Shown here: piece by piece, positions 20,589-31,388 of the stretch
How positions within the stretch are numbered: position 1 is the first letter of the stretch
Layout: every line of letters begins with the position of its first letter
NCBI GenBank assembly: GCA_017883235.1
Contig: JADGNY010000072.1
Coordinates: 1-35,176 of the forward strand
Source of the DNA: Thermoanaerobaculia bacterium
GTDB taxonomy: Bacteria; Acidobacteriota; Thermoanaerobaculia; Gp7-AA8
DNA: 35,176 nt
Direction: 5' to 3'
Notes under the pieces: generated by a model
Database searches by the model: none
Told to the model about the DNA's origin: nothing
Seen by the model: the letters and a program-made list of their open reading frames with translations, nothing else
Position numbers and translations under genes: made by a program

Positions 20589-23500
20589 TGTTGTACTTCT
20601 GGATCTTCGCCTTCAGCGTGTTTCGGGCCATGCCGAGGCGGCGCGCCGCCTCGCGGATGCGTCCCTCCGACGTTGCCAGGGCGCGCTCGATGAGCTGGCG
20701 GTCGACGGACGCCATCACCTCTTCGTAGACATCGCTCGTGATCTCCATCTTGCTCATCATCGGACTGAGCAGCGATCCGGGCATCGGCAGCGGACCGGCC
20801 ACGCCCGCCGCGGCGCCGGCATCAGCCAAGAGGCCGTAGAAGTCGTTTCGGGTGATCGTCTCGCCGTTCGACATCACGATGGCGCGGTGAATCGTCGCCT
20901 CCAGCTCGCGAATGTTGCCCGGCCAGTTGTAGCGGGTGAAGAGATCGAGCACGCCCGGCTCCAGGCGCTTCGTCTCCACGCCGAGGTCCTTGCAGATCTT
21001 CTTGATGAAATGCTCGGAAAGGAGCGGGATATCGTCCTTTCTCTCGCGCAGCGGAGGGAGAAGGAGCGGGATGATGTTCAGGCGATAGTAGAGATCCTCA
21101 CGGAACGTCTCCTGCTCGATGGCCTTCTCGATGTCGAGGTTGGTAGCGGCGATGATCTTGACGTCCGTCTTGATCGTGTTCGTCCCGCCGAGGCGCTCGA
21201 ACTCCTTGTCTTCGACGACCCGCAGCAGCTTGGCCTGAATAGCCAGGCTGACCTTGCCGATCTCGTCGAGAAAGATCGTTCCGCCGTTGGCCAGCTCGAA
21301 TCGTCCGAGCTTGCGGCGGTCGGCGCCGGTGAAGGCTCCCTTCTCGTGTCCGAACAGCTCCGATTCCGCCAGCGTCTCGGGCAACGCGGCGCAGTTGAAC
21401 ATGATGAACGGACCGTTCCGCCGCGGGGAGACGTTGTGGATGATGCGGGCGATGAGCCCCTTGCCGGTCCCCGACTCGCCGCGCAGCAGCACGGTGGAGT
21501 GGCCGCTGGAGGCCTTGCGGATGGAAAACTGGATCTTCGCCACGGCCTCGGAACCGCCGACGACCGAGTCGAGATGCTTCTCCACCAGCACCTCACGGCG
21601 GAGCGACTCGTTCTCCAGTGAAAGGCGCGCTCGCGCCTCCTCCAGCTCCTCGTACAACCGCGCGTTCTCGATGGCGATGGCCGCCTGATCGGCGAAGGCC
21701 TCGATGAATGTCAGGTCCTTCTGCGAGAAGAGGTGGCGAGCCTCGCGGTGATCGACGTAGATCGCGCCGGCGATCCGCTCCCGGATAACCAGCGGGACAC
21801 AGAGGATCGACATGATGTTCTCGGCGATCACCGATTCCGACTCGACGAAACGGGCATCGGCGCGGGCGTCGGCGGAGATCACCGGCTGGCCGGACTGGAT
21901 GACCTCTTTGACGATCGACTGGGGCGAGCGTCGGGAGCCCCCCTCGCCCCCCTCGGTGTCTTTGATGTTGCGGACGATGCGCGTGCGGAGAGCGCTCGTG
22001 ATCGGATCGAGAAGGATGATCATTCCCCGCTCGGCGCGGACGCGCCGGATGGCCAGGTCGAGGACGCGGGTGAGGACTTCCTCGAGGTTCAGTGTCGAGT
22101 TGATGATCCTCACCACTTCGTAGAGGCCGACCACCCCGCTCTCCGGCGCCTTGCCCGCGGGCTTGATGCGGAAGAGCGCGCCGCGGGCGCGCTCGAGATC
22201 GTTCGTCGCCTCCAGGCGCTCAAAAATCCGGATTGCGCCGCGAATCGTCTGCGTCGCCTCTTCCGGCTCATCCTTCAGGAGTCCGACGTCGAACATCAGC
22301 CGCGCCAGCTCGTACGGCGTCTGCAACTCCTCGAAGGTCGCCCTCGCGGAATCGAACTTCGCGTTCGCTGCCTCCCGGTTGCCCTGCGAGGAGAGGATCT
22401 TTCCCCAGACCCAGTCGTTCTTGGCCAGCGCGAAACGGTCGTCGAGCTGGCCGGCGAACTTAGCTCCCAGCTCCGCGTGCAGGGTGGCCTCGCCGATCCG
22501 CTGCTGGCTGAAGGCGATGCTGGCCGCGGCCGTGTGGGCGCGCGCCAGACCCTGAGTGGTCTGGTGTGACTCGAAGATGGACATGCTTCGGGCCAGATAG
22601 CGCTCGGCCTCGGTGTAGTTCTCCCGCTCGTCCTCGATGTTGGATATGACGTACGAGGCCTCGGCGATGAGGTCTTCGTCGCGCGCCCGCTCGGCGGCCG
22701 AAAGCGCCTTCTGCGCATACGACATCGCCCTGGCGATATCGCCCTTCTTGTTCATCAGCCGAGCCAGCGGGATGTACACCGAGGAGCGCGAGGCGCGTGT
22801 GTCGTCAAATCCCTGCAGCGCCAGGCAGCGGTTGTATTGCGCGAGTGCATCGCCCCACCGGCCGAGCATCTCGAAGGCCTCGGCGAGGTTCTCGCGCGCC
22901 AGCGCCTCGTACTCGACGGCACCGATCTTCTCGTCGATGCGGACGCTCTTCTCGAAGTACTCGGCCGCCACCTGGAAGTCGCCGCGGCTGAACTCGATGA
23001 TCCCTATGTTGTTGTAGGAGCTGATCAGGTCCCACAAATCGCCCTCCGACTCCGAGAGGGCCATGTTCATCTTGTAGTACTGCAAGGCGCTGATCCAGTC
23101 GCCGAGCTTCCAGAGCGTGTTGCCGAGGTTCGTCGAGGCCACCTTGCAGAGCCGTTCCGAACCGACCTTCTCACCGATCTTCAACGACTCGATGTATAGC
23201 TCGCGCGCCTTCTGCCAGTTGCCGAGGTAATACTCGACGAGCCCGAGCATGTTCTTCACATAACCGAATACGACGTTCGGCTCGCTCGGATCGAGAAGCT
23301 GCAACGCCTTCTCTGATGAGGCTCGCGCTGCCTCGGGATCGTCCTTCTCGCGATGAAGCCCGGCAATCCGGTTCAGCAGCTCGGCAACCTCCATCGTCAT
23401 CCCGAGCTTCTCGAACTGCTCGATCGCGTTCTGGAAGTACGACATCGCCGCTTCCTGATCGCCGCGTTTCCCGAGCACTTTGCCGAGTTTCTTCATGACC

Positions 23501-25890
23501 CGCGCGAGATCGGCATTCGGCGCGTCGTCTTTGCTGCGGGCCTGAATGCTCTTCAGCAGGAACTGATACGCCTGGACCGCGCTGCGATAGTCGCCGCTGC
23601 GGTGGTAGGCGTCTGCCAGTTTCTCGCGCACCTCCGATTTTCTGACTTCTTCGGCGCCGGCCAGATCCATCAGCTCGAGAGCGCTGCAATAGAAATCGGT
23701 GGCCCCCTGGTGCGCGATGGTGCGCATGGCCATGTCACCGGCTTCGACCGCGTACCGGACACCCCTGGACTCGTCGCCGGCACGCGCGTAGTGGAATGCG
23801 ACCTGTCCCAGAAGCTGCGTCGAGCCCGCGTTGAGCGCCGGCTCCAACGCCGCGCCGACGCGTTGATGCAACTCCGTGCGATGGCGCTCTGTCATGGCGT
23901 TGTACACCGCCTCGCGCAGGTGGATATGCGGGAAAACGATGGTCTTGCCGTCGTTCGACTCGTCGAGCAGACCGAATGCCACGACTTCGCGCAGCGCGCG
24001 GTACGCATCCTCCCGCGACGCCGAGGTAACGCTCGTCAGAAGATCGACGCCGGACGACTCGCCGAAGACCGCCGCGGCTTCGAGCAGTTCGCGGTGCCGC
24101 GGCTCGAGCGCCTCGACTTTCTCCATCAGGATCGACGCCGCCCCGCCGGGGATGCGCAACCCCTGGATCCGATCCATCTCGGCGACCCACCCCTCCGCCT
24201 CCCAGTGCAGGTAGCCGTGGGCGATCAGATAGTCGACGACGCGGCGGATGATCAACGGCGACCCGGCCGACTCCCAAAGCGTCCAGCGGACCAGATCGTC
24301 CGAGATGTTCTCCTCGCCAAGCAGCGACTGCAGGTGCTCGCGTACGAGCGGCTCGCTGAGGGCTTCGACCCGGATGATCGAAAAGGTTCCTTCGCGCGCG
24401 CGGCGTTCCCACGCCGCGAGATGCGCGCCGGGCTCGGTGGCAGCCTCCCCGGAGGGATCGATCGTCAGTGTCCCGATCACGACCAGCCGGTTCTGCTTGG
24501 CTTCGCCGACCAGGAAGGAGAAGAGCTCGGCCGTCGATGGATCGGCCCACTGAACATCGTCAACGACAAGGATCAGCGGCGACGCGCTCGACTCACCGCC
24601 GGGAACACTGGCGCTGAGGAAGCCGTACATGTCCTGCATCGCCTGGACGATGCGATTGAAGAGGCGGTACTTCTGGCCGGTCTCCGGCGTCGCCTCTTCC
24701 CCCAGCGCCGCCAGGACAACCGGCCGCATCAGACGGCGGATCTCGCCCGACACATCGGCGTCCGGATTCACAGCCATCACCATCTGCTGGAAGATCTCGA
24801 CGAATGGTGCGTAGATCGTCTTGCGGTTGATCGGGCAACGTCCGCAGAACACCCGCGCCCCCTCTAGTTGCGCCCGAAGTGTGGCGTCGCGGACGATGCG
24901 GCTCTTCCCCATCCCCTCGGCACCGACGACGATGACGCCGTTGCCACGCCCCTCGCGCGCCTCGTCGATCATCGAGGCAAGCTGTGAGACCTCGGTCTTT
25001 CGTCCGATGAGCGGCGCGGCAAACAGCTCGCCGCGGCCGACCAGCATCTCGCCGGCATCCGCTTTCTTTCCCGCCGCAATGGCCACCGCGTGCAGCAGTG
25101 CGGCGGCCGAGGCATAGCGATGCCGCGGATCCTTCTCCAGCAGCTTCATGATGATCAGCTCAAGCTCCGGCGGCACGCTCGGATTGATCGACGACGGCGG
25201 ACGGATCTCCTCGTCGAGGTGCATCCGGATGACCTCGATCGACGGCCTGCCGTATCCGGGCAGTGCGCCGGTGACGGTCTCGTAGAGCGTCATGCCGAGA
25301 GAGTAGAGGTCGGCGCGCGAGTCGACGCGATCCTGTTTCAGCACCTCGGGGGGCATGTAGTGCAACGACCCCCGAATCTGGCGATCGAGCACCTGCCGGC
25401 TCTCGACGGCGACGCCGAAATCCATGATCTTCGCCCGGCCACGCTCGTCGACGAGGATGTTCGACGGCTTCAGATCGAGATGGATGATGCCGAGGTGGTG
25501 GATGTGGTGCAGCGCGGAGGCGATCTGCAGGATCACGTCGTAGAGCGCCGCCCAACTGTGACCATCGAAGTACTCTGAGATCTTCTTCCCGGCGAAGTAC
25601 TCCATCGTGAAGTACGGAAAGCGCTCGTTGAGCAGCCCGTACTCGCGAACCTTGACGATGCTCTCGTGCTCGAGCGAGGCCAGCGTGGAGAACTCGGTCT
25701 TGAACCGCAGAAGCTGCTGCGGCTCCGACAGTTCGTGCCTGAGGATCTTGATCGCCTCGTCACATCCGTCGGCAACGTCGAAGACCCGATAGACGCAGGT
25801 CGCCGCGGTCTCTTTCAGAATCGCGCGAGTCTGATAGCGAGGGGGAAGTTGCAACGCAGGAGCTAACGCCGTCTCGGCGATTGTCGTCAT
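20572..25890 (-). CDS. Ser/Thr kinase - AAA ATPase - TPR - GAF - sigma-54 activator - Fis HTH fusion regulator
   Basis: This is a 1772-residue cytoplasmic regulator. Residues ~20-270 are a protein kinase (K48, HLDLKPSN with D139, DFG 157-159), but its glycine loop is degenerate. About 290-600 is an AAA/STAND-like ATPase opening [11 protein letters not shown], with Walker [11 protein letters not shown] (K329). About 730-1230 is a long TPR/helical superhelix. About 1250-1410 is a GAF domain. About 1440-1680 is a sigma-54 AAA+ domain with GESGTGKG (~1470), GAFTGA (~1517-1522) and [10 protein letters not shown]. The last 45 residues are a Fis-type helix-turn-helix. The sigma-54 part retains its motifs, so it can plausibly remodel RNA polymerase at sigma-54 promoters. 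The long frame upstream is repeat DNA; ATG 25890 is the start. Confidence 0.93.
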   Translation of the reverse strand: MTTIAETALAPALQLPPRYQTRAILKETAATCVYRVFDVADGCDEAIKILRHELSEPQQLLRFKTEFSTLASLEHESIVKVREYGLLNERFPYFTMEYFAGKKISEYFDGHSWAALYDVILQIASALHHIHHLGIIHLDLKPSNILVDERGRAKIMDFGVAVESRQVLDRQIRGSLHYMPPEVLKQDRVDSRADLYSLGMTLYETVTGALPGYGRPSIEVIRMHLDEEIRPPSSINPSVPPELELIIMKLLEKDPRHRYASAAALLHAVAIAAGKKADAGEMLVGRGELFAAPLIGRKTEVSQLASMIDEAREGRGNGVIVVGAEGMGKSRIVRDATLRAQLEGARVFCGRCPINRKTIYAPFVEIFQQMVMAVNPDADVSGEIRRLMRPVVLAALGEEATPETGQKYRLFNRIVQAMQDMYGFLSASVPGGESSASPLILVVDDVQWADPSTAELFSFLVGEAKQNRLVVIGTLTIDPSGEAATEPGAHLAAWERRAREGTFSIIRVEALSEPLVREHLQSLLGEENISDDLVRWTLWESAGSPLIIRRVVDYLIAHGYLHWEAEGWVAEMDRIQGLRIPGGAASILMEKVEALEPRHRELLEAAAVFGESSGVDLLTSVTSASREDAYRALREVVAFGLLDESNDGKTIVFPHIHLREAVYNAMTERHRTELHQRVGAALEPALNAGSTQLLGQVAFHYARAGDESRGVRYAVEAGDMAMRTIAHQGATDFYCSALELMDLAGAEEVRKSEVREKLADAYHRSGDYRSAVQAYQFLLKSIQARSKDDAPNADLARVMKKLGKVLGKRGDQEAAMSYFQNAIEQFEKLGMTMEVAELLNRIAGLHREKDDPEAARASSEKALQLLDPSEPNVVFGYVKNMLGLVEYYLGNWQKARELYIESLKIGEKVGSERLCKVASTNLGNTLWKLGDWISALQYYKMNMALSESEGDLWDLISSYNNIGIIEFSRGDFQVAAEYFEKSVRIDEKIGAVEYEALARENLAEAFEMLGRWGDALAQYNRCLALQGFDDTRASRSSVYIPLARLMNKKGDIARAMSYAQKALSAAERARDEDLIAEASYVISNIEDERENYTEAERYLARSMSIFESHQTTQGLARAHTAAASIAFSQQRIGEATLHAELGAKFAGQLDDRFALAKNDWVWGKILSSQGNREAANAKFDSARATFEELQTPYELARLMFDVGLLKDEPEEATQTIRGAIRIFERLEATNDLERARGALFRIKPAGKAPESGVVGLYEVVRIINSTLNLEEVLTRVLDLAIRRVRAERGMIILLDPITSALRTRIVRNIKDTEGGEGGSRRSPQSIVKEVIQSGQPVISADARADARFVESESVIAENIMSILCVPLVIRERIAGAIYVDHREARHLFSQKDLTFIEAFADQAAIAIENARLYEELEEARARLSLENESLRREVLVEKHLDSVVGGSEAVAKIQFSIRKASSGHSTVLLRGESGTGKGLIARIIHNVSPRRNGPFIMFNCAALPETLAESELFGHEKGAFTGADRRKLGRFELANGGTIFLDEIGKVSLAIQAKLLRVVEDKEFERLGGTNTIKTDVKIIAATNLDIEKAIEQETFREDLYYRLNIIPLLLPPLRERKDDIPLLSEHFIKKICKDLGVETKRLEPGVLDLFTRYNWPGNIRELEATIHRAIVMSNGETITRNDFYGLLADAGAAAGVAGPLPMPGSLLSPMMSKMEITSDVYEEVMASVDRQLIERALATSEGRIREAARRLGMARNTLKAKIQKYNISARD

Positions 25891-25990
25891 GGTCTCTGAT
25901 ACGTTTCTGTGAACGGGTGCAAATATAACCCTGCCGTCACAAAGGTGGGCAAAAAGTTGACCCGCAGGAGGGTCGGAGCGCTGGCGCAAC

Positions 25991-26119
25991 GGAGCGCTGG
26001 CGTCTCGCCGGCTGGCCCAGCGGCGTCTCGCCGCTGAGGAGGTTACCAGCGAATGTATTGAGTCTTGCAAGACCGGGGGCGAGACGCCCCCGAGCCAGCC
26101 GGCGAGACGCCAGCGCTCC
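25991..26119. repeat. Full ~130-bp palindromic element, copy 1
   Basis: Ends are GGAGCGCTGGCGTCTCGCC and its reverse complement. Inner hairpins are AGCGGCG-tct-CGCCGCT (26019-26035) and GGGGGCG-aga-CGCCCCC (26075-26091), around a non-palindromic core. It lies between the two divergent kinase regulators. A 10-bp extra copy of the terminal word precedes it at 25975. The rest of the gap 25891-25990 contains a TATATT box on the minus strand (25922-25927), possibly the -10 of the regulator gene, but no matching -35. Confidence 0.92.
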
Positions 26120-26157
26120 GGCTGACCCTCTGCCGCGTCGTACAATGCCGGCCATCC

Positions 26158-28596
26158 GTGTCCGACCTTCCGCAGAGCGTTGATCGATTCGACGTTGTCC
26201 GCATCCTCGGCAAAGGCGGGATGGGGACGGTTTACCTGGCCCGCGACCAGCGCCTCGACCGTCTGGTGGCGGTCAAAGTTCTACACGCGGAAGATCTCGC
26301 CGCCGAAGACCGCAGGGCCCGGTTCATGCGCGAGGCGAGGACAGCCGCGGCCGTCCGGCACCCGAATGTGGCGACGATTTACGAGGTCGGCGAGACCGGC
26401 GACGGGGTCCCCTTCATCGTCATGGAGTACTGCGATGGGGAAACTCTCTCCCAGCGGATGCGCCGCCGTCCCATCGAGGCTGGCGAGTTCCTGACCATCG
26501 CGCGGCAGATCGCTGCCGGCGCCGCCGCGGCGCATGAGGGCGGCATCGTCCATCGCGATCTGAAGTCGTCCAACATCATGATCGAGCCGACCGGGCAGGT
26601 GAAGATCCTCGACTTCGGTCTGGCCAAAACACTCCCGACCCAATTTGCCCGGCCGTCGGATTCGTCGAGCCGGCGCATTTTCGGCACGCTTCACTATCTC
26701 TCGCCGGAACAGGTGCGCGGACAGCAGGCGGACGAGCGGTCCGACCTTTTCTCGGTCGGCGTCATCTTCTTTCAGATGGCCACGGGTCAGTTGCCGTTCA
26801 ACGCCGACGCGCCGCTGATGGTGCTCGAGAAGATCCGCGACGACGAGCCGGAGCCGTTCGTAGCCCGCGACCCCGCCTTCCCGGCCGCGGCGACCAGGAT
26901 CATCGGCCGGCTGCTGAAGAAGGATCCGAGCGACCGCTATCAGAGCGCGCGCGATCTCCTGGCCGATCTCGAGGATCTCGACACGCCGACGGCGCGCTTC
27001 CCCACTCTGACGCGCTCGCACTCCTCGCTTGGCCGCACGCGCTCACGGCCGCGCTGGTCGCGCCTGGTGCTGACCATCGCCGCATTCGTGATCGGCGGCG
27101 CGGCGATCGTCTACGTCAATCGCCACACGAAGCCTGATGCGCTGCCGCCGGCCCCCGCCGCGCCGCCGCCGATCCATTCGATGGCCGTTCTTCCGCTCGA
27201 CAACATCTCGAACAATACGAAGGACGACTTCCTCTCGGTCGGCCTCGCCGATGCGCTCGTGACGAAGCTGCAGCAGATTCCCTCACTGCAGGTGCGGCCG
27301 ACATCCGCGATCGTCAGATACCACAACCAGAAAACCGACACGAAGACGGCTTCCGATCAGCTCCACGTCGACAGCGTGCTGGAAGGGCATTTCCTCGCCG
27401 CCGGCGATCTGGTGCGCGTGAACCTGCAGCTCACCGATTCGCGCACCGGCTACACCGTCTGGGCCGATGCCATCGACGGAAAGCGCGCCAATCTCATCAA
27501 ACTCATCGATGACGTCTCGTCGCGCACCGTGACCGCCCTGAACCAGAAGCTCGGCGTGCAGAAAGCAGGCAATGCCTCGGAACCGCGGTCGTCGAATCCG
27601 CACGCCTACGAGGAGTTCCTTCGCGCCCGCGCGCTCAGCGGAAGCCTGGTCCCTGCCGAGCATCAGGCCGAGGAGACCGCGTTGCGGCGTGCCATCGCTC
27701 TCGATCCGAACTTCGCCGCCGCCTACGCCGATCTCGCCATCGCCATCTCGCTCGGACAGTCCCGCGGCCTGGACAACGCCCCCGACGCCACCACCCGCGC
27801 CGAGTGGTACGCGCGGCAGGCCGTGCGGCTCGATCCGAATCTCCCCGCCTCCCACCTGGCCATGGGACGCGTGTTCGTGAAGTTTCCCGATCGTTTCCGT
27901 GAGGCGGTGCGCGAGAACCTGGCCGCACTGCGTCTGAACCCGAACGACATCACTTCTCTCAACAACGTCGCCAATTTCTATGTCTCGGTCGGCGACACGG
28001 AACGCGTGCGTTGCGTCGGCGACCGGTTGATCAGCCTCGATCCGAATTCGAACGAAGCCAAGATTCGCGGCTATTGGTACGTGAACGCCGTCGACCCGGA
28101 AGGGGCGCTCACCAACGCCGCCGCGGCGATGGCGGCGCGCGACACGGAGCTGGCCGGACGTGACATCCGCGCGAACGCCTTCATCCTGAACGGAAATCTC
28201 GCCAGTGCGGAAGTCGAGGCGCAGCGCATCATCAAGCTCGTCCCCCAGAACTACCTCGGCAAGAGCCTGCGGGCCATGATCGCCGTGGCCAAAGGCGACC
28301 GCCCTGCCGCCGAGGCCGCGCTGCACTCATTCGAGCCCGACGCGAACCGCCTTCACTGGGCCGCCATGCGCCAGGCCCTCTGCTACGCCAAGCTCGGCGA
28401 CCGCGACGCCGCCATGCATTGGGTCAATCGCAGCGCCGAGCTCGGAAACCACAGCTGGTTCGCCTGGATCAAACATCCCTGGACCCAGTCGCTCCAGACC
28501 GATCCCGAGTTCCAGACGGTCCTCGGTAAGATGAAAGCCGACCTCGACGACGTCTCCGGAGATGTCCTCGGCGTCTATCAGCTCATGTGTCACTGA
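26158..28596 (+). CDS. Transmembrane Ser/Thr protein kinase with TolB-like and TPR domains
   Basis: 812 residues from GTG 26158; the upstream part of the open frame is repeat DNA, so this is the first credible start. Kinase residues ~10-275: GKGGMGTV loop (18-25), K40, HRDLKSSN with D134, DFG 152-154, SPE 182-184. These are all intact, unlike in the divergent regulator, so it should be active. A membrane helix lies at about 299-322 (LVLTIAAFVIGGAAIVYV). The outside part begins with the TolB/CyaA-associated pattern SMAVLPLDNISNNTKDDFLSVGLADALVTKL (given in parts: ~340-400), followed by TPR-like helices to the end. This architecture is a classical bacterial membrane kinase. The start is 267 bases from the divergent regulator. 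Confidence 0.92.
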   Translation: MSDLPQSVDRFDVVRILGKGGMGTVYLARDQRLDRLVAVKVLHAEDLAAEDRRARFMREARTAAAVRHPNVATIYEVGETGDGVPFIVMEYCDGETLSQRMRRRPIEAGEFLTIARQIAAGAAAAHEGGIVHRDLKSSNIMIEPTGQVKILDFGLAKTLPTQFARPSDSSSRRIFGTLHYLSPEQVRGQQADERSDLFSVGVIFFQMATGQLPFNADAPLMVLEKIRDDEPEPFVARDPAFPAAATRIIGRLLKKDPSDRYQSARDLLADLEDLDTPTARFPTLTRSHSSLGRTRSRPRWSRLVLTIAAFVIGGAAIVYVNRHTKPDALPPAPAAPPPIHSMAVLPLDNISNNTKDDFLSVGLADALVTKLQQIPSLQVRPTSAIVRYHNQKTDTKTASDQLHVDSVLEGHFLAAGDLVRVNLQLTDSRTGYTVWADAIDGKRANLIKLIDDVSSRTVTALNQKLGVQKAGNASEPRSSNPHAYEEFLRARALSGSLVPAEHQAEETALRRAIALDPNFAAAYADLAIAISLGQSRGLDNAPDATTRAEWYARQAVRLDPNLPASHLAMGRVFVKFPDRFREAVRENLAALRLNPNDITSLNNVANFYVSVGDTERVRCVGDRLISLDPNSNEAKIRGYWYVNAVDPEGALTNAAAAMAARDTELAGRDIRANAFILNGNLASAEVEAQRIIKLVPQNYLGKSLRAMIAVAKGDRPAAEAALHSFEPDANRLHWAAMRQALCYAKLGDRDAAMHWVNRSAELGNHSWFAWIKHPWTQSLQTDPEFQTVLGKMKADLDDVSGDVLGVYQLMCH

Positions 28597-29576
28597 CTGG
28601 CATCAAACATCCGCCGCAACGCCCGTTCCGCCGGAACGCGGATCTCCTCCGGCACGATGATCTCGTAGCGCATGTACTTCAGCGAGTCGCGAACGTCTTC
28701 GAGCGACGTCACCTTCATGAACGTACAGAGCTTGCAGCCCTTGACGAAGGTCTTGTCCGGCACTTCCATCGCCAGGCGGTCGGAGAGACCGCACTCGGTG
28801 ACGACGAGGAACCGCTTCTCCGGCCGCTCCTTCGCGTATTTCACCATCCCCGAGGTCGAGAGCACCGCGTCCGCGAGCACCGCCACGTCCTCGCGGCACT
28901 CGGGATGCACCAGAATCTTGATCTCCGGATCGGCCGCCCGAATGCGCGCCACCTCATGCGGCGTGATCTGCTGGTGCACGTAACAGAACCCTTCCCACGG
29001 GATGATGTTCTTCTCCGGCACCTGCTCGCCGACGTGCCGCGCCAGATTGCGGTCAGGGACGAAGAGGATGTTCTTGTTCGGAAGCGTGCGCACGACCTTC
29101 GCCGCATTCCCCGACGTGACGATGACATCGGAGAGCGCCTTCACCGCCGCGGTGGTATTGACGTAGCTGACGACGGCCAGATCGTCGTACTGAACCTTCA
29201 ACTCATCGATCCGCCTGCGTAGATCCTCGGCAGGCGCGGAGTCGGCGAGCTGGCATCCCGCGGCCAGGTTCGGCAGCAGCACCGTACGCGACGGATTGAC
29301 GATCTTCGCCGTCTCCGCCATGAAGTGCACGCCGCAGAAGTCGATGACGTCGGCATCGGTGACCTTCGACGCCATCAACGCCAGCTCCAGCGAGTCGCCG
29401 ATGAAATCGGCGACCTTCAGAATCTCCGGCCGGTAGTAGTTGTGCGCCACGATGACCGCATTGCGCTCCTTCTTCAGCGCCCGGATCTCCTCATGCAGCA
29501 GCTCAAACTCGCGGACGTCTTCTTCCGTGTACTCGTACGTCTGAACGCGGCTCAGTTCCTCGAAGAGGGTCGACAT
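28590..29576 (-). CDS. nadA: Quinolinate synthase A
   Basis: 328 residues. It makes quinolinate from iminoaspartate and dihydroxyacetone phosphate in de novo NAD synthesis. The three iron-sulfur cysteines of NadA are in place: C81 in FCGVHFMAETAKI, C198 in EGFCYVH and C284 in GCKLCTFMK. Substrate-binding motifs AHNYYRPEI and HPECRED are also present. Length is typical of the short NadA class. The partner genes nadB and nadC are not in the window. Start ATG 29574-29576 (MSTLFEELSRVQ). The last 7 bases overlap the kinase gene on the opposite strand. Confidence 0.96.
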   Translation of the reverse strand: MSTLFEELSRVQTYEYTEEDVREFELLHEEIRALKKERNAVIVAHNYYRPEILKVADFIGDSLELALMASKVTDADVIDFCGVHFMAETAKIVNPSRTVLLPNLAAGCQLADSAPAEDLRRRIDELKVQYDDLAVVSYVNTTAAVKALSDVIVTSGNAAKVVRTLPNKNILFVPDRNLARHVGEQVPEKNIIPWEGFCYVHQQITPHEVARIRAADPEIKILVHPECREDVAVLADAVLSTSGMVKYAKERPEKRFLVVTECGLSDRLAMEVPDKTFVKGCKLCTFMKVTSLEDVRDSLKYMRYEIIVPEEIRVPAERALRRMFDASQ

Positions 29577-29605
29577 GTTGCGCGGACTTTAGCGGATTCA
29601 CGTCC

Positions 29606-29735
29606 GGAGCGCTGGCGTCTCGCCGGCTGGCCCAGCGGCGTCTCGCCGCTGAGGAGGGTTACCAGCGAAAGTATGGAGTCTCGCCACACCGGCGCCGAGA
29701 CGGCGCCGGGCCAGCCGGCGAGACGCCAGCGCTCC
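29606..29735. repeat. Full ~130-bp palindromic element, copy 2
   Basis: Same ends as copy 1. Inner hairpins are AGCGGCG-tct-CGCCGCT (29634-29650) and GGCGCCG-aga-CGGCGCC (29691-29707). It lies between the nadA start and the helicase stop; the helicase TAG (29735-29737) overlaps the last base of the element. Confidence 0.92.
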
Positions 29736-31366
29736 TACCTTCGCGCCCGCGCGCGAATCCTCTCGTAGAACCCCCTCGCCGATTCGCTGCACCGCACCTC
29801 GCTCACGCGAACCGCGCGCCGGAGCGAGAGCCCTTCCATGGTCTGGCAGCGGCTCAGCGCCACGTACACCTGCCCCTCGGCGAAGGCACCGCGGGCCAGA
29901 TCGACCAGCACCCGCGCCAGCGTCAGGCCCTGCGCCTTGTGGATCGTCACCGCCCAGGCGGGCATGATCGGGAACTGGATGAAGGTGCCGGCCACCTCCT
30001 CAACGATCGTCTTCGTCGTCTCGTCGAGCGCGTAGCGGATGTCCTGCCATTCGATCGGCTCGACGTCGTGCGTCGTCCCGTCATCGAGCCGGACGCCGAT
30101 GCGGCCGTCGTGGAGCGACGCCAGCACACCGATCGTCCCATTCACCCAACGGCGCTCCGGGTAGTCGTTGCGGACGAACATTACCTGCGCGTCGCGCTTG
30201 AGGACCAACTGCTTCGGCGCTGGGAGACGATCTTCCGCGGCCTTCACGAACGTCCCTTCGCAGACCGCTTCGTAGGTGCGCGGCTTGTCGGGGAGCGCGG
30301 CCAGCCGGACGTCGTTCTCCTCGGCGGCAGCCTTGCGCGTCGGCACGAGGATCAGGTGCCGCCCGGTGAGCGATCGCCCGACGCACGACTCGTTCAGCCG
30401 CCCCACCGCCGCGGCCGCGCCGTCGCCGTCGCGAATGCAGGCCAGCAGCGCGGCGAAGGAGGCGTCCCGCTGGCGATAGACGATCTCCAGCTCGATGGGA
30501 AAGAACTTCAGCCCCTTGAGGCAGTGCGCGGAGAAGAAATGCGGCGACTCGTATCGCTGATGAATCAAATCCGCGTCGTGCGGCGTGACCACCGGAGGCA
30601 ACTGAAAGAGATCGCCGACCAGGACCATCTGCACACCGCCGAACGGCTGCGCCGACTTGCGATTGATGCGCAGAAAGGCATCGACCCCATCGAGCACGTC
30701 GGCGCGCACCATCGAGATCTCGTCGATGATGAGCAGTTGCAACGCCTCGATGACCTTGAGGAGTTCCTCTTCCTTCACCTTGTAGACATCCTCCGGCATC
30801 ACCGGCCGTAGCGGCAGATGGCAGAACGAGTGGATGGTCTGTCCGCCCGCGTTGAGCGCCGCCACGCCGGTGGGTGCCAGGACGATCGACTGCTTCTCCG
30901 GAAAGCGCGCCCGCAGCTCGCGAATGAACGTCGACTTCCCCGTCCCCGCGCCGCCGGTCACGAAGACGATCGGCCGTCCCGCGCCGACGGCGTCAAACGC
31001 CGCCTGTAATTGCGCATTGATCTCGATCGGATGCCGGACCGGCTTCTTCGCCAGCTTGCGCTTGGATGGTGCCGGCCATTGCGATCCCTTTGACGGCGGC
31101 GGCGCGGACGAGCGCCGCCTCGGGGGCGTCCGCTTCCGCGGACTGCCCGATGGCTTTGATGGTGAGTCCGGCGGCGGCTCCTTCAGCAGCTTGGCCACCT
31201 TCACCGCCAGCCGGTGCCAGTCATCGCGAAGCTCCCAATTACACCCGAGAACATCGAGCATGTTGTAGAGCCGCCGAGCGTGCTTGACCCGCTCGCGAAC
31301 CTTGCCGCCGCCCCGCAGCCGCAGCATCGCCTCATCCACCCACTCGATCAGCGCATCAAGAGTCAT
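29735..31366 (-). CDS. Pif1-like SF1B DNA helicase
   Basis: 543 residues. The helicase core has Walker A GGAGTGKS (138-145), motif II IIDEISMV, motif III GDLFQLPPVV, and motifs V/VI TIHKAQGLT and VYVALSRCQTMEGL. This is the Pif1/RecD2-like 5'-3' helicase pattern, associated with unwinding G-quadruplexes, forked DNA or RNA-DNA hybrids. The first ~110 residues are not part of the core: a helical N-terminus, then a Pro/Ser/Arg-rich basic linker (62-107). Start ATG 31364-31366. The stop codon lies on the border of a palindromic element and another is just upstream of the start. Confidence 0.9.
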   Translation of the reverse strand: MTLDALIEWVDEAMLRLRGGGKVRERVKHARRLYNMLDVLGCNWELRDDWHRLAVKVAKLLKEPPPDSPSKPSGSPRKRTPPRRRSSAPPPSKGSQWPAPSKRKLAKKPVRHPIEINAQLQAAFDAVGAGRPIVFVTGGAGTGKSTFIRELRARFPEKQSIVLAPTGVAALNAGGQTIHSFCHLPLRPVMPEDVYKVKEEELLKVIEALQLLIIDEISMVRADVLDGVDAFLRINRKSAQPFGGVQMVLVGDLFQLPPVVTPHDADLIHQRYESPHFFSAHCLKGLKFFPIELEIVYRQRDASFAALLACIRDGDGAAAAVGRLNESCVGRSLTGRHLILVPTRKAAAEENDVRLAALPDKPRTYEAVCEGTFVKAAEDRLPAPKQLVLKRDAQVMFVRNDYPERRWVNGTIGVLASLHDGRIGVRLDDGTTHDVEPIEWQDIRYALDETTKTIVEEVAGTFIQFPIMPAWAVTIHKAQGLTLARVLVDLARGAFAEGQVYVALSRCQTMEGLSLRRAVRVSEVRCSESARGFYERIRARARR

Positions 31367-31388
31367 CGTCGGGGCGGATGATACGACC

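Noticed and set aside
20434-25866. Several long plus-strand frames (395, 278, 504 and other residues) opposite the fusion regulator
   Set aside because: The minus strand carries unmistakable kinase, AAA and HTH motifs; these are shadows.
25891-25990. Sigma-54 promoter upstream of the fusion regulator
   Set aside because: No GG-N10-GC pair with correct spacing was found; only a TATATT box without a -35 partner.
27283-28326. 347-residue minus-strand frame opposite the kinase gene
   Set aside because: Shadow of the TolB-like and TPR part; no independent evidence.
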